From positions 13,648-77,647 of the forward strand of contig NZ_JBHZRU010000018.1 of NCBI RefSeq assembly GCF_043641925.1: a stretch of DNA of 64,000 nucleotides, in the 5' to 3' direction. This DNA is from Paenisporosarcina quisquiliarum_A. Its GTDB lineage: Bacteria > Bacillota > Bacilli > Bacillales_A > Planococcaceae. Position 1 is the stretch's first letter; each line of letters begins with the position of its first letter. Of this stretch, positions 33,131 to 42,419 are shown piece by piece. Under the pieces are notes generated by a model. That model did not search any database, was not told where the DNA came from, and saw only the letters and a program-made list of their open reading frames with translations. Position numbers and translations under genes: made by a program.

Positions 33131-33210
33131 ATTGAAATAACCTGCTGCGTTAGTTTAAGTGTAAAATTTCACAAACAATCCCACCTTACGAAAAAGCAAC
33201 CGTTAATTTT
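33131..33210. repeat. Accessory-region two-part repeat (diverged copy)
   Basis: Box 2: AATAACCTGCTGCGTTAGTTT (33135-33154, given in part). Box 1: AAAAGCAACCGTTAA (33192-33206). It lies between the RDD gene start and the downstream end of the zinc-ribbon protein gene. Confidence 0.55.
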
Positions 33211-33286
33211 AACATAGCCTTTTTAAATAATAATTTGCGATTTTGCTATAAATCAACAAATGAAAACCAACAGAATTCTCATAGCT

Positions 33287-33601
33287 TTAAATCGCTATAT
33301 TAGTTTCAGTTTCATCAGAACTATATTTCATAAAGTACGGTTGAATCAGTATTGCAATGAGACCTGTTACGACAATTAACGTGATGGTTACTGGAAGTGA
33401 TAATGAAATAATAGTCGATATAGAACCGATGATAATTATCGGCATAATTATCACTGATCCTAATAATCTTGAACGGAATGTAATTCGGTTTTCTGTTTTA
33501 CACATAGGACAAATAATTGGTCGATAGAACAAACTCAATGATTTACTTACTTGACCCCAAGAAAACGTAGTTCGACATTGATCACATTTTGGTAATCCCA
33601 T
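33287..33601 (-). CDS. Zinc-ribbon membrane protein, TIGR04104-like
   Basis: A 104-residue protein with an N-terminal zinc ribbon (CDQCRTTFSW and CPMCKTENRITF, two CxxC knuckles) and two membrane helices (about 48-68 and 70-90). It matches the Bacillales family named TIGR04104 putative zinc finger; function unknown. It lies 12 bases downstream of the next small membrane protein gene on the minus strand, so the two form a unit. Confidence 0.72.
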   Translation of the reverse strand: MGLPKCDQCRTTFSWGQVSKSLSLFYRPIICPMCKTENRITFRSRLLGSVIIMPIIIIGSISTIISLSLPVTITLIVVTGLIAILIQPYFMKYSSDETETNIAI

Positions 33602-33613
33602 AAGACACCGCCC

Positions 33614-33850
33614 CTAATCTGCAATTTTTCTTTCAACAAAACTCCATACAATGAAGATTAAAATAACCACTCCGAATACCAACATAGATGCGTTGAACAC
33701 GAAATTGAAATCCATCTCTGAAACCCAACGTGACTCAATACCCGCTTGATCTCTTATTTCATACTTGATTACTTCATAATCCATAAGAACAAAAGATAAG
33801 ATCAAACCGATTATGATTCCACCTAGTATAGAAAATGAAAATTTTCTCAT
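33614..33850 (-). CDS. Small membrane protein, two helices
   Basis: A 78-residue protein with hydrophobic segments at about 5-23 and 52-71 and a polar loop between. No recognised family. Upstream of the zinc-ribbon gene with a 12-base gap; AGGGGG precedes its ATG. The CPBP protease gene lies 62 bases further upstream. Confidence 0.65.
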   Translation of the reverse strand: MRKFSFSILGGIIIGLILSFVLMDYEVIKYEIRDQAGIESRWVSEMDFNFVFNASMLVFGVVILIFIVWSFVERKIAD

Positions 33851-33912
33851 TCAATGGTCCCCCTAAATTATCGTTAACTGTTGTGAAAAAGGATAATTAT
33901 TTAAGTGAATTC

Positions 33913-34728
33913 CTACAAGCCTAATTCTTTAACGGTAGAATTTCTTAGTACAATTCTCAAATGACGAATTACAAACCAAATTAACGTCGTACCGATGATA
34001 AGCGCTCCAATTTTCAAAGGGATTTGAGTGTATAAATCCGCTTTGGTGTTTAATAAGAGCCATTCAGGCCATGTAGGATTTAAGTAAGCCATAATCATCG
34101 CAAAGGAATTATTAGCTATATGAAATAATATAGGGATAGCTAAATTGTTCGTTATTAAATACAATAATGCAGCTATGATTCCGAAAATAGTTGAGCCAAT
34201 GATATCCATATGTAAGATTCCAAATAAAAAACTTGAGATCATAATGCCGCCCCATACCGAGGTTTTCGAAATCATTCGTTTTAGTAACAATCCTCGAAAA
34301 ATAAACTCTTCCGCAATAGGACCAATAATACATATGAAAAGAATTGTAAGGGCTAAGAAGACTGGATTTTCAGGGAGAAGAAAGGGTTCAAAGACCAGGT
34401 CTACTAACCTTGGAGCAAAAGAATTAAGAGTGATAAATTCTAGCCAAGAAATGCTAAGTGAAAAGAGAATGGAAATCGCGACAAAAACTAAAACGGAAGG
34501 AACCCATTGTTTTGAACCCTTTATAAAAACTACATCACTTAAAGAAACTCTATGTTTATTAAATTGGTATCGAAAGTAAACAACGGGTGCAGCGATATAC
34601 AAAGCAAATTGGAATGCAAGACCAGAAACATCCTCACTTTCAGAAAATAAAGTCGCTACTACTATGAACAAGATGATAAACAATATAGTGATACTGAAGA
34701 AATGCCGATTTTTCATTTCTTCAAACAT
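33913..34728 (-). CDS. CPBP family intramembrane metalloprotease
   Basis: A 271-residue polytopic protein with the Abi/CPBP motifs: GPIAEEFIFRGLL (EExxxR), SSFLFGILHMDI (FxxxH) and ILFHIANNSF (HxxxN/D). About seven to eight helices. Relatives include CAAX prenyl proteases and bacteriocin self-immunity proteins. AGGAG lies upstream of ATG 34728; an ATG four codons on is an alternative. Together with neighbouring small genes it fits an accessory defence or immunity setting, but this is inference. Confidence 0.85.
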   Translation of the reverse strand: MFEEMKNRHFFSITILFIILFIVVATLFSESEDVSGLAFQFALYIAAPVVYFRYQFNKHRVSLSDVVFIKGSKQWVPSVLVFVAISILFSLSISWLEFITLNSFAPRLVDLVFEPFLLPENPVFLALTILFICIIGPIAEEFIFRGLLLKRMISKTSVWGGIMISSFLFGILHMDIIGSTIFGIIAALLYLITNNLAIPILFHIANNSFAMIMAYLNPTWPEWLLLNTKADLYTQIPLKIGALIIGTTLIWFVIRHLRIVLRNSTVKELGL

Positions 34729-34912
34729 TTCACCACTCCTATCTACTCAGTAATACGTTTATTGGTAAGAAATGGTTTCGTTTACAGTGAGAAAATAGAA
34801 TAATTAGTCCAACGATGTCCACGATTGCAATTATCTTTAAAATTCTATTTTTCGTTAATCATGCATGTTCCTAATCCCGTCCTACATAGTCAACTATTTG
34901 GAATTGAAAAAG

Positions 34913-34944
34913 AAGAGTTTAATTCATAATCGAATTAGACTCTT
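34913..34944 (-). terminator. Terminator after the DUF378 gene
   Basis: AAGAGTTTAATTC and GAATTAGACTCTT pair with one G-U; on the minus strand CTTTTTC follows. It lies about 60 bases beyond the stop of the gene ending at 35006. Confidence 0.75.
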
Positions 34945-35005
34945 CTAACTTATTTTCTATTTGGCACTCAGCCACCTGAAACAGAGAGCTGTATTCCTGT
35001 TGCAA

Positions 35006-35341
35006 TTAATTTACATTATTCATACCACTATTCTTCTTTTTCAATTTAACGTCCTGCTCTTTTGTAAAATCCGGTTCCTCGCCGAATTCTGTCCTTAAAG
35101 TAGGATTGGATAAAGATGAATGTCGGTCTCTAACCGTGTCGATCTCTTCACTTGGTTTAAATAATAAACCAAGACATAGAAGGCCTCCAATCCCCACAAG
35201 ACCATAGACCACCCTAGACAAGAATGCATCTTGACCACCAAATAACGTTGCAACTAAATCAAATTGAAAAAGTCCGATCAACCCCCAGTTAAGTGCACCG
35301 ATAATAACTAGAGCTAGCGCGATTCGTGAAAGCCCACTCAT
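35006..35341 (-). CDS. DUF378 family membrane protein
   Basis: A 111-residue protein. The N-terminal two-helix DUF378 domain is clear (IALALVIIGALNWGLIGLF, then DLVATLFGG and VVYGLVGIGGLLCL). Oddity: a roughly 45-residue polar, charged tail follows the second helix, which DUF378 proteins usually lack. GGAGG precedes the ATG. Function unknown. Confidence 0.78.
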   Translation of the reverse strand: MSGLSRIALALVIIGALNWGLIGLFQFDLVATLFGGQDAFLSRVVYGLVGIGGLLCLGLLFKPSEEIDTVRDRHSSLSNPTLRTEFGEEPDFTKEQDVKLKKKNSGMNNVN

Positions 35342-35817
35342 ACATTAATTCCTCCTTGAATTAGAATTTAATTGAATCCGTAATTACCTAAAAAAGATTA
35401 GTACCAATACTTTAAATCAGGTATATCAACCTCTGAATAGGTACGATGCAACACCCAAAAACCTTATCGGTAATTGCTTATTGATTCGTACTTATCTTTT
35501 ACCAAAACGTCTATTTAATACTTCGGATACTTCTTTTTAATCACTTTTTTTGCGGACTTCTTAAAGAGGTTGTTGAATGAATTCAAATGTAAAAACTTCT
35601 CTAGAATCTTTTGGTAAAAGAGAAATTATGAAACCGTATAATTAATTACATAAAACAGATAGGTGTAATATGTTACCATTAATGGAGAAGCGTGAGTTAA
35701 AGTTTTTCATCTTGGATATATAGGGAAAATGAATGATTTTACATAGAATCTGGTGTTCTTATAAGAATTTATTCAACAAATGATGGTCCGAATTTAAAAT
35801 GAGAAGAGGTAAACACT
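35342..35817. other. 476-base intergenic stretch
   Basis: Lies between a minus-strand and a plus-strand gene, so it should hold two promoters. I see no repeat family member, RNA gene or intact small ORF. A weak inverted pair (TTCTCT and AGAGAA, 35598-35624) is the only structure noticed. Confidence 0.4.
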
Positions 35818-36474
35818 TTGATAAAAGCAATCATATTTGATTTTGATGGATTAATTATAGATACAGAGAGCGTTTGGTATGAATCTTATAAAGAAACTCT
35901 ACAAAGTTATCAGTTTGACCTACCACTTGCGGAATTTGGAGAATGTATCGGATCCGATGAAACTGTCCTAAATACATATTTTAAAAAGAATTTAGGAGAA
36001 AGTTGCAATGTTGACGAAATTGAAACGCGTGCCTTTGATATCTATAAAACTAAAATGAGTTCTCCTGAAGCACGTATTGGTGTATTAGATTATTTGCAAG
36101 AAGCTAATAAAACTGGATACAAAATTGGACTTGCTTCGAGCTCCTCAAAAGAATGGGTTACAAAATATCTAGAAGAACTTGGATTGATAAATTATTTTGA
36201 AGTAATTGTCACGCGTGATGATGTCAAAAAAGTGAAACCTTCTCCAGATCTTTATTTAAAAGCTATTAAAGATTTGAATATAAATTCTTCTGAAGCAATA
36301 GCATTCGAAGATTCTTTAAATGGGTCAATAGCGGCAATGACTGCAGGGCTAAAATGTGTAATTGTTCCAAATCCCGTGACCGAATTATCAGCTTTCGAAA
36401 ACTACTCTCTACGATTGAAATCAATGTCAGAAAAAAGTTTGAGTGAGGTAATTGAGTTGATAGAAAAGAGTTAA
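35818..36474 (+). CDS. HAD superfamily phosphatase (YhcW-like, beta-phosphoglucomutase group)
   Basis: A 218-residue soluble hydrolase. Motif I is DFDGLIIDTES (nucleophile and acid Asp), motif II is ASSSSKEW, motif III Lys lies in KKVKPSPDLY, motif IV is AFEDSLNGS. A helical cap domain lies between I and II. Closest in layout to B. subtilis YhcW (about 220 residues). TTG start with AAGAGGT seven bases upstream. Substrate unknown. Confidence 0.87.
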   Translation: MIKAIIFDFDGLIIDTESVWYESYKETLQSYQFDLPLAEFGECIGSDETVLNTYFKKNLGESCNVDEIETRAFDIYKTKMSSPEARIGVLDYLQEANKTGYKIGLASSSSKEWVTKYLEELGLINYFEVIVTRDDVKKVKPSPDLYLKAIKDLNINSSEAIAFEDSLNGSIAAMTAGLKCVIVPNPVTELSAFENYSLRLKSMSEKSLSEVIELIEKS

Positions 36475-36515
36475 GTATGAATTTCTAAACAAAATCAATT
36501 TAAACAAAGGAATTG

Positions 36516-36815
36516 ATGAACATGTACATAAACTCAATCGAATTTACTGAAGAAGAGAAAAAACATACGCTCGAAACGTTTTTTCAAGATGGTCAATTAG
36601 TGAAGTTGCCTAAGAAAGAAAAACGAAAAGTAATCATCTTTTTAGAGTTAATTAAGACTTTTGATGAAAACAGAATTTACAGTGAGAAAGAGGTAAATGA
36701 AGTAATTAAAGCCATCCATGGTGATTTTGCAACTATACGAAGATACTTAATCGATTTTAAACTACTCGAACGAAGCACAGATGGAAAAGAGTATTGGGTT
36801 AATAAATCTTTATAA
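36516..36815 (+). CDS. DUF2087 domain protein
   Basis: A 99-residue protein with the DUF2087 pattern: LVKLPKKEKRKVIIFLELI, then YSEKEVNEVIKAIHGDFATI and RRYLIDFKLLERSTDGKEYW. The family is a winged-helix-like module often fused to ArsR or other regulators; here it stands alone. ATG 36516 has AAAGG at 5 bases; ATG 36522 is also possible. It follows the HAD gene by 41 bases and may be co-transcribed. Confidence 0.78.
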   Translation: MNMYINSIEFTEEEKKHTLETFFQDGQLVKLPKKEKRKVIIFLELIKTFDENRIYSEKEVNEVIKAIHGDFATIRRYLIDFKLLERSTDGKEYWVNKSL

Positions 36816-37354
36816 ATGTAATTGGCTATGAACTCCATAATGCCAAAACAACGTTTTGTGTGCTCTGGAACTTTTCAATGAATGAGAGATATACACTCAT
36901 TGTTTTGTTAATCTGAGGTAAAGATTCCTTTACAACAAGTATTCAATAAAAAAATATATAGTGAGGAATAATCGAATTCTCTCTACTTGTTTTGGAAAGT
37001 AATACTTGTTTTTCTGACAAGCTCTTTTAAAGGTGGTCAATTCGGTTCTCTTTGTTGTTTGTCTGCATTTTTTATGAATTTATATTTTTGCGGTAAGGGA
37101 TTGGAGTGGAAGACGGCGACTCCAGCGGGAATAGCATGAGCTGAAGGCCCCGGAAGAACGAAGTGATGAGGAGACTGAAGCCATGCCCGCGGAACGCGTC
37201 CGTCTGAAACGGCGTAAATCAGCCATTTCTGTTTGAATTAAAATGTGTACCATAAAATCATAGCGTAATATAAGTCGTATTCTTTTAATGTATTGAGAGA
37301 TATACTGATTAATAGATGTATACATAGTTTTTTCAATTAAAAAGGAGTTCAATC
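36816..37354. other. 539-base stretch with one dispersed repeat
   Basis: Contains family A repeat copy 3 (37101-37217). The rest is AT-rich with no gene I can support. A frame on the minus strand (37080-37352) runs through the repeat and is rejected. Confidence 0.5.
37101..37217 (+). repeat. Dispersed intergenic repeat, family A, copy 3
   Basis: Contains GGCGACTCCAGCGGGAAT, GAGCTGAAGGCCCCG, GACTGAAGCCATGCCCGCGG and GCGTCCG, aligned with copies at 16.2, 28.4 (inverted) and 63.9 kb (inverted). Confidence 0.8.
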
Positions 37355-38626
37355 ATGTCTCGACAATCAGATGATTTTCAAAGTTACGTAGATTCACCAG
37401 AGAAACAACAACAGCTGTATCAAAGAACTTTGTGGATCGTGGTTATGTCCCAAATATTTGGAGGAGCTGGTCTTGCAGCAGGAATTACTGTCGGAGCCCT
37501 TATTGCAAAAGATATGCTGGGAACGGATGGATTTGCTGGATTACCAATTGCAATACTGACGCTCGGTTCGGCAGGGGCGGCTTTAGCTGTTGGCCGTTTA
37601 TCCCAACGCTTTGGTCGAAGAATTGGACTTGCGTCAGGATTTTTTGCAGGGGGATTAGGGGCAATTGGTGTCATATTCGCAGTAGTAAACAATAACGTAT
37701 TTCTATTTTTTGCGGCTTTATTAATTTATGGTGCAGGGACTTCAACCAACTTGCAAGCACGGTATGCAGGTACTGATTTAGCAAATGTGAAACAGCGAGG
37801 AAAGGCAATTAGTATCGCAATGGTTTCAACTACCCTTGGTGCAGTTGCAGGACCAAATCTGGTTGGAGTCATGGGCGATTTTGCTTTATCAATCGGCGTT
37901 CCTACCTTAGCCGGTCCGTTCATTTTAGCAGCATTCGCATTCATTGTTGCTGGTTTTGTACTTTTATTATTACTTCGCCCAGATCCTTTAATCGTTGCTA
38001 AATTTATTGCTGAAGCACAAGAGGAGAACAAGGGAACTAGTACGGAGATCTATGAAGGGACGCCATCTAGCGATAGATCAGGCATAGCTTTAGGAGCAAC
38101 TGTGATGGTCATTACCCAAGTTGTGATGGTTGCCATTATGACAATGACGCCTGTACATATGAGAGACCATGGACATGGTTTGAATGCTGTAGGGATGGTT
38201 ATCAGTATCCATGTAGCTGCGATGTATCTACCCTCACTGATTACTGGTGTACTCGTGGATCGATTTGGTCGACTGGCGATGACAATAGCTGCTGGAGTTA
38301 CATTAATGTCAGCAGGGATTGTAGCTGCTTTCGCTTCTGGAGGCTCTTTATTCGTCATGATTACGTCACTTGCACTCCTCGGTCTAGGATGGAACTTTGG
38401 ATTAATAAGTGGGACAGCGCTAATCGTTGACTCAACTAATTTATCCAACCGCGCTAAAACTCAAGGAACGCTAGATGTATTAGTTGCATTAGCGGGAGCG
38501 TCAGGTGCAGGACTTTCAGGAATGGTTGTCGCTCAAACGAGTTACGCCACACTTTCACTTGCTGGTGGGTTTCTTTCCATATTATTAATACCAGTAGTGA
38601 TTCAATCCATTAAACACGCAAAGTAA
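37355..38626 (+). CDS. MFS transporter
   Basis: A 423-residue major facilitator protein with about twelve helices. The helix 2-3 loop has GRLSQRFGRRIGLASGF (MFS signature), repeated in the second half as GVLVDRFGRLAMTIA. A hydrophilic loop of about 30 residues separates the halves. AAAAGGAG precedes the ATG. A GNAT gene resembling spermidine acetyltransferases starts 25 bases after it, recalling the blt-bltD pair of B. subtilis; substrate here is unknown. Confidence 0.87.
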   Translation: MSRQSDDFQSYVDSPEKQQQLYQRTLWIVVMSQIFGGAGLAAGITVGALIAKDMLGTDGFAGLPIAILTLGSAGAALAVGRLSQRFGRRIGLASGFFAGGLGAIGVIFAVVNNNVFLFFAALLIYGAGTSTNLQARYAGTDLANVKQRGKAISIAMVSTTLGAVAGPNLVGVMGDFALSIGVPTLAGPFILAAFAFIVAGFVLLLLLRPDPLIVAKFIAEAQEENKGTSTEIYEGTPSSDRSGIALGATVMVITQVVMVAIMTMTPVHMRDHGHGLNAVGMVISIHVAAMYLPSLITGVLVDRFGRLAMTIAAGVTLMSAGIVAAFASGGSLFVMITSLALLGLGWNFGLISGTALIVDSTNLSNRAKTQGTLDVLVALAGASGAGLSGMVVAQTSYATLSLAGGFLSILLIPVVIQSIKHAK

Positions 38627-38651
38627 ATGTTTACAATAAAGGGGACTCTTC

Positions 38652-39107
38652 ATGAATTTAGATCATGTAAAAATCGAAGAACTAAATGCGGAAAACTGGT
38701 ACGACTGTTGTGGACTAGAAGTTGAACCTAGTCAATCAAAATACATAGAGTCAAATGCTGTATCAATAGCTCAGTCAAAGTTTGAACCAACATTAAAACC
38801 ATATGCCATATGTTTTGAAGAAAAAGTAGTCGGTTTTTTAATGTACAACTCCGTTCAAGAGGAGCTTGAAGGGAATTGGATATATCGAATAATGATCGAT
38901 AAAGACTATCAAGGCAAAGGTATAGGGAAAGCGGCAACGAAGTTAATGATATCTGAGATGGCCAAACAGCCTAATATTAAAAAATTAGTAGTCGGATATC
39001 ATCCTGAGAACAAGGGTGCACATAACCTTTACGCAAGTCTAGGTTTTATCGATAATGGAGATCGTTTCGGTAAGGAAATGGCTGTAGTAAAAAATGTGAA
39101 TGAATAA
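38652..39107 (+). CDS. GNAT acetyltransferase, BltD-like (diamine/polyamine type)
   Basis: A 151-residue acetyltransferase similar in layout to spermine/spermidine N-acetyltransferase BltD: NAENWYDCCGLEV at the start, FLMYNSVQEELEGNWIYRIM, acetyl-CoA loop QGKGIGKAATKLMISEM and VGYHPENKGAHNLYASLGF. AAGGGG precedes the ATG. Downstream partner of the MFS gene by proximity, possibly coupling export and acetylation of one compound. Confidence 0.82.
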   Translation: MNLDHVKIEELNAENWYDCCGLEVEPSQSKYIESNAVSIAQSKFEPTLKPYAICFEEKVVGFLMYNSVQEELEGNWIYRIMIDKDYQGKGIGKAATKLMISEMAKQPNIKKLVVGYHPENKGAHNLYASLGFIDNGDRFGKEMAVVKNVNE

Positions 39108-39132
39108 AAACCTTTAATTTAAAATGAACAAC

Positions 39133-39172
39133 AAAAAGGCTGTTAGATCCCACGGGATTTAACAGCCTTTAT
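39133..39172. terminator. Bidirectional terminator
   Basis: AAAGGCTGTTAGATCC pairs with GGATTTAACAGCCTTT (one G-U), T-rich on both sides. It separates the GNAT gene from convergent cysK. Confidence 0.88.
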
Positions 39173-39192
39173 TTACATATCAGATTAGTTGG

Positions 39193-40113
39193 TCAATCAA
39201 ACAAATTCATGCTCAAGTAGCGTTCGCCAGTGTCAGGGGCAATACATAATACTTTTTTCCCTTTGCCTAATCTCTTGGCAATTTCGATAGCAGCAAAAAC
39301 AGCTGCGCCTGCTGAAGGACCGACAAAAACGCCTTCTTCGCGAGCCAGTTTTTTAAAGATTTCCACTGCCTCATCATCTTCTATTTGCATGATTTCATCG
39401 TAAACTTTTGTATTTAAGATATCTGGAATAAAACCTGGACTAGTACCAACGAGTTTATGTTTACCAGGTTTTCCTCCGGATAATACGGGAGACCCTTTTG
39501 GTTCAACCACGGCAATATACAAATTCGGAAGCTTTTCTTTTAATGTTTCTCCCGTTCCTGTAATCGTTCCACCTGTTCCAGCTGTAGCAACGAATGCATC
39601 CAATTCACCATTCATTTGCTCCAAGATCTCAAGTGCTGTTGTCGTACGATGAACATCAGGATTCGCTGTGTTTTCGAATTGTTGTGGTATAAAACTATTT
39701 GGGATTTCTGCTTTTAGTTCCAGCGCTTTTTTAATAGCTCCAGGCATTTTTTCCTCATTCGGGGTTAGCACGACTTCTGCGCCAAAAGCTTTCAAGAGAT
39801 TAATGCGTTCCTGAGTTGCATTATCTGGGAGTACAAGAATGGCACGGTAACCTCTTGCGGCGGCTACCATTGCAAGACCGATGCCTGTATTTCCACTCGT
39901 AGGCTCGATAATCGTATCGCCGGGTTGAATTAACCCCTGTTCTTCCGCCATTTTAATCATATTATTCGCTGCACGATCTTTTACACTCTTCGTTGGATTA
40001 AACATTTCTAACTTCACATAAACGTCTGCTGCATTCTCTGGCACAATCTTATTCAATCTGACGACAGGCGTATTGCCAATCAAATCAGTTATATTGTTAA
40101 CTGGTTTCATCAT
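39193..40113 (-). CDS. cysK: Cysteine synthase (O-acetylserine sulfhydrylase), CysK family
   Basis: PLP enzyme making cysteine from O-acetylserine and sulfide, 306 residues. The PLP lysine lies in KSVKDRAANN, the substrate loop is EPTSGNTGIGL, and the phosphate-binding loop is ATAGTGGTITGTG. Oddity: the segment before the lysine reads NPTKSVKDR rather than the common NPGGSVKDR, so it may be one of the CysK paralogs (B. subtilis has CysK, MccA, YtkP). A TGC-TACAAT extended -10 lies upstream on the minus strand (about 40149-40157). Confidence 0.9.
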   Translation of the reverse strand: MMKPVNNITDLIGNTPVVRLNKIVPENAADVYVKLEMFNPTKSVKDRAANNMIKMAEEQGLIQPGDTIIEPTSGNTGIGLAMVAAARGYRAILVLPDNATQERINLLKAFGAEVVLTPNEEKMPGAIKKALELKAEIPNSFIPQQFENTANPDVHRTTTALEILEQMNGELDAFVATAGTGGTITGTGETLKEKLPNLYIAVVEPKGSPVLSGGKPGKHKLVGTSPGFIPDILNTKVYDEIMQIEDDEAVEIFKKLAREEGVFVGPSAGAAVFAAIEIAKRLGKGKKVLCIAPDTGERYLSMNLFD

Positions 40114-40323
40114 ATAACAACCTTTCGTGTTCCTTACTGGTACTTTCTATTGTAGCAAAAACCGTTGGAATTGTATCTTCAGCGGAACTTCGAAACCGGT
40201 ACAGCTTTATTCTTTATTACCCAAAGGAAGGTTTGATCGAAGATGTATATTTGAATTGGATTAGTGAAACTATGTTACCATTAATATACAAATCATTAGG
40301 GATATAGAAAGGATGTTTTTTGA

Positions 40324-42339
40324 ATGAGAAGAGGCATATGGGCTTTAGTGGTATTGCTGTTCCTAGTTCTCCTTTCGGGTTGTCAAGAAAAGGTGACACC
40401 AGAGGAGCGGTTAGCGGAATATGTGAAGCATTGGAATAAAGCAGAGTTCGCAGAAATGTATAGTAACTACTTAAATAAAGAAACGAAGAACACATTCAAA
40501 ACAGAAGATTTTGTGGAGCGTCAAGAGAAGTTATATGGCGACCTAGGGATAAAAGATGTGAAAGTTTCCTATAAAAAGGCTTCTAAAGATAACGAATGGG
40601 ATGTTGAAAAACCTGCAACGTTTCCGATCCAAGTGAAAATGGAAACAATAGCTGGACCAGTTGAATTTGAACATAAAATCACGTTAGTCCACGAAACACG
40701 TGAAGATTCAGAGAACTGGTATGTCGAGTGGAATCCTTCCTTCATCTTTCCTGAACTGGCGAAAGGAGATGCCATTCGTATACAAACATCAAAATCGTTG
40801 AGAGGCGAGATCTTAGATCGAAACGGATTGCCAATTGCGATAAATGGGACTGGCTATGAGATTGGCATTGTTCCTGAGAAACTTACAGACGAGAACAATA
40901 AGGTGAAGTTAGCTGATTTACTAGGAATCTCAACTGAGACAATAGATAAACAGCTGAATCAGGGCTGGGTCAAACCGAACTTATTTGTACCAGTTGGTTA
41001 TGTAGCGAAAAGTAACACAGAGTTATTAGACCAAATCGCTCAATTAGCTGGGGTTACACGGATGGACACAGCCATGCGTGAATATCCTTATGGCGAAGCT
41101 CTGTCGCATTTGTCAGGATATATTGGCGATATTACGGGTGAACAACTAGAAAAATGGGCAAAAGAGGGCTATACAGAAAGTGATATTGTTGGAAGACAAG
41201 GGCTAGAGTTGCTACTTGAAAAGCGTTTAAGAGGAACTGATGGAATCCGCATTTATATTGATAAGGCGGTTGAAGGGATTGAACCAATAACCGTTGCAGA
41301 GAAACCAGCTGTACACGGAGAAACCGTTAGATTGACGATTGACGCTGAATTGCAGAAATTAACCTATGATTCGATGAAAGGGGAAGCGGGAACTAGTGCT
41401 GCTGTGAACCCTAAAACAGGAGAAACGCTTGCTTTAGTTAGCTCGCCAGGATTTAATCCAACTGAATTTATGTTAGGAATGAGTGGGGATAAGCTAAAGG
41501 AATTAAGTGAAAATCCGTTAAATCCTTTATTTAATCGTTTTAAAGCTTCGTATGCGCCAGGTTCGACAATAAAACCTGTAACCGCTGCGATCGGTTTGGC
41601 AGCAGGAACTCTTAATCCGGCTGAAGGTAGAACGATTAACGGAGAAACGTGGCAAAAGGATGCCTCTTGGGGTGACTATCGTGTAACTCGTGTTCATCCT
41701 GAAGCGCCAAACCCGATTGATTTGAATAAAGCGATGATCTATTCAGATAACATTTATTTCGCACAAGAAGCTTTAGATATGGGGAGGGAACAACTTGTTG
41801 AAGGTTTAACAGGCTTTGGTTTTGGTGAAGAAATTCCATTTGCCTATGGCATGAAGACTTCGCAAATATCTAATGAAGGAACGATTAGTTCAGAAGGTCA
41901 GCTAGCTGATACTTCATTTGGACAAGGACAAATGTTGACGAATATTCTTCATCTCGCTTCGATGTATGAAGTTTTCCTAAACGATGGGACCATGTACAAA
42001 CCTACATTATTTTTGGATGAAGAAAAAGCACAAGTATGGAAGGAAGGTTTGGTTAATGCCGAACAAGCAACCACTCTCCGTAAGAGTATGCGTAATGTGG
42101 TTGTAGATGGTTTCGCACAAGCGGCAAATCTTCCGAACGTTCCTCTTGCAGGTAAAACGGGTACAGCCGAACTGAAAGCTGCTGGAGAAGAAGATGGAAA
42201 GCAAAATGGTTTTTTTGTTACCTATGACTCAGAAGACCCGCAGTTTATTATTGCGATGATGATCGAGAGTGTAGAAGATAATGACGGCAGTGCATATGTC
42301 GCCGAACGAGTTGCGGATATTTTTAAATATGATTATTAA
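40324..42339 (+). CDS. Penicillin-binding protein 3 / MecA-like class B transpeptidase (lipoprotein)
   Basis: Cell-wall D,D-transpeptidase, 671 residues. The signal peptide ends in LLSGC (Cys20), so it is lipid-anchored. An NTF2-like MecA_N domain follows (about 25-145), a PBP dimer domain (about 155-320), then the transpeptidase with Ser414-x-x-Lys417 (GSTIKP), Ser474-Asp-Asn476 and Lys611-Thr-Gly (AGKTGTAEL). The MecA_N domain places it with PbpC/PBP3 of B. subtilis and staphylococcal PBP2a, which have low beta-lactam affinity; resistance here is not shown. AAAGGATG precedes the ATG. Confidence 0.92.
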   Translation: MRRGIWALVVLLFLVLLSGCQEKVTPEERLAEYVKHWNKAEFAEMYSNYLNKETKNTFKTEDFVERQEKLYGDLGIKDVKVSYKKASKDNEWDVEKPATFPIQVKMETIAGPVEFEHKITLVHETREDSENWYVEWNPSFIFPELAKGDAIRIQTSKSLRGEILDRNGLPIAINGTGYEIGIVPEKLTDENNKVKLADLLGISTETIDKQLNQGWVKPNLFVPVGYVAKSNTELLDQIAQLAGVTRMDTAMREYPYGEALSHLSGYIGDITGEQLEKWAKEGYTESDIVGRQGLELLLEKRLRGTDGIRIYIDKAVEGIEPITVAEKPAVHGETVRLTIDAELQKLTYDSMKGEAGTSAAVNPKTGETLALVSSPGFNPTEFMLGMSGDKLKELSENPLNPLFNRFKASYAPGSTIKPVTAAIGLAAGTLNPAEGRTINGETWQKDASWGDYRVTRVHPEAPNPIDLNKAMIYSDNIYFAQEALDMGREQLVEGLTGFGFGEEIPFAYGMKTSQISNEGTISSEGQLADTSFGQGQMLTNILHLASMYEVFLNDGTMYKPTLFLDEEKAQVWKEGLVNAEQATTLRKSMRNVVVDGFAQAANLPNVPLAGKTGTAELKAAGEEDGKQNGFFVTYDSEDPQFIIAMMIESVEDNDGSAYVAERVADIFKYDY

Positions 42340-42358
42340 AAACAAAAGTTAAAGTGAA

Positions 42359-42397
42359 AACCATCCATGCAATTGCTATCGCATGGATGGTTTTTTT
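42359..42397. terminator. Bidirectional terminator
   Basis: AACCATCCATGC and GCATGGATGGTT pair perfectly and TTTTTTT follows on the plus strand. It separates the transpeptidase gene from a convergent membrane protein gene. Confidence 0.9.
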
Positions 42398-42419
42398 AGT
42401 TTTTGTGAGAATTGTTCAT

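Noticed and set aside
28646..33210. Integron attC sites
   Set aside because: The palindromic boxes do not meet the RYYYAAC/GTTRRRY core pattern and there is no integrase in the window.
37080..37352. Open frame of 90 codons on the minus strand
   Set aside because: It crosses family A repeat copy 3 and the promoter region of the MFS gene.
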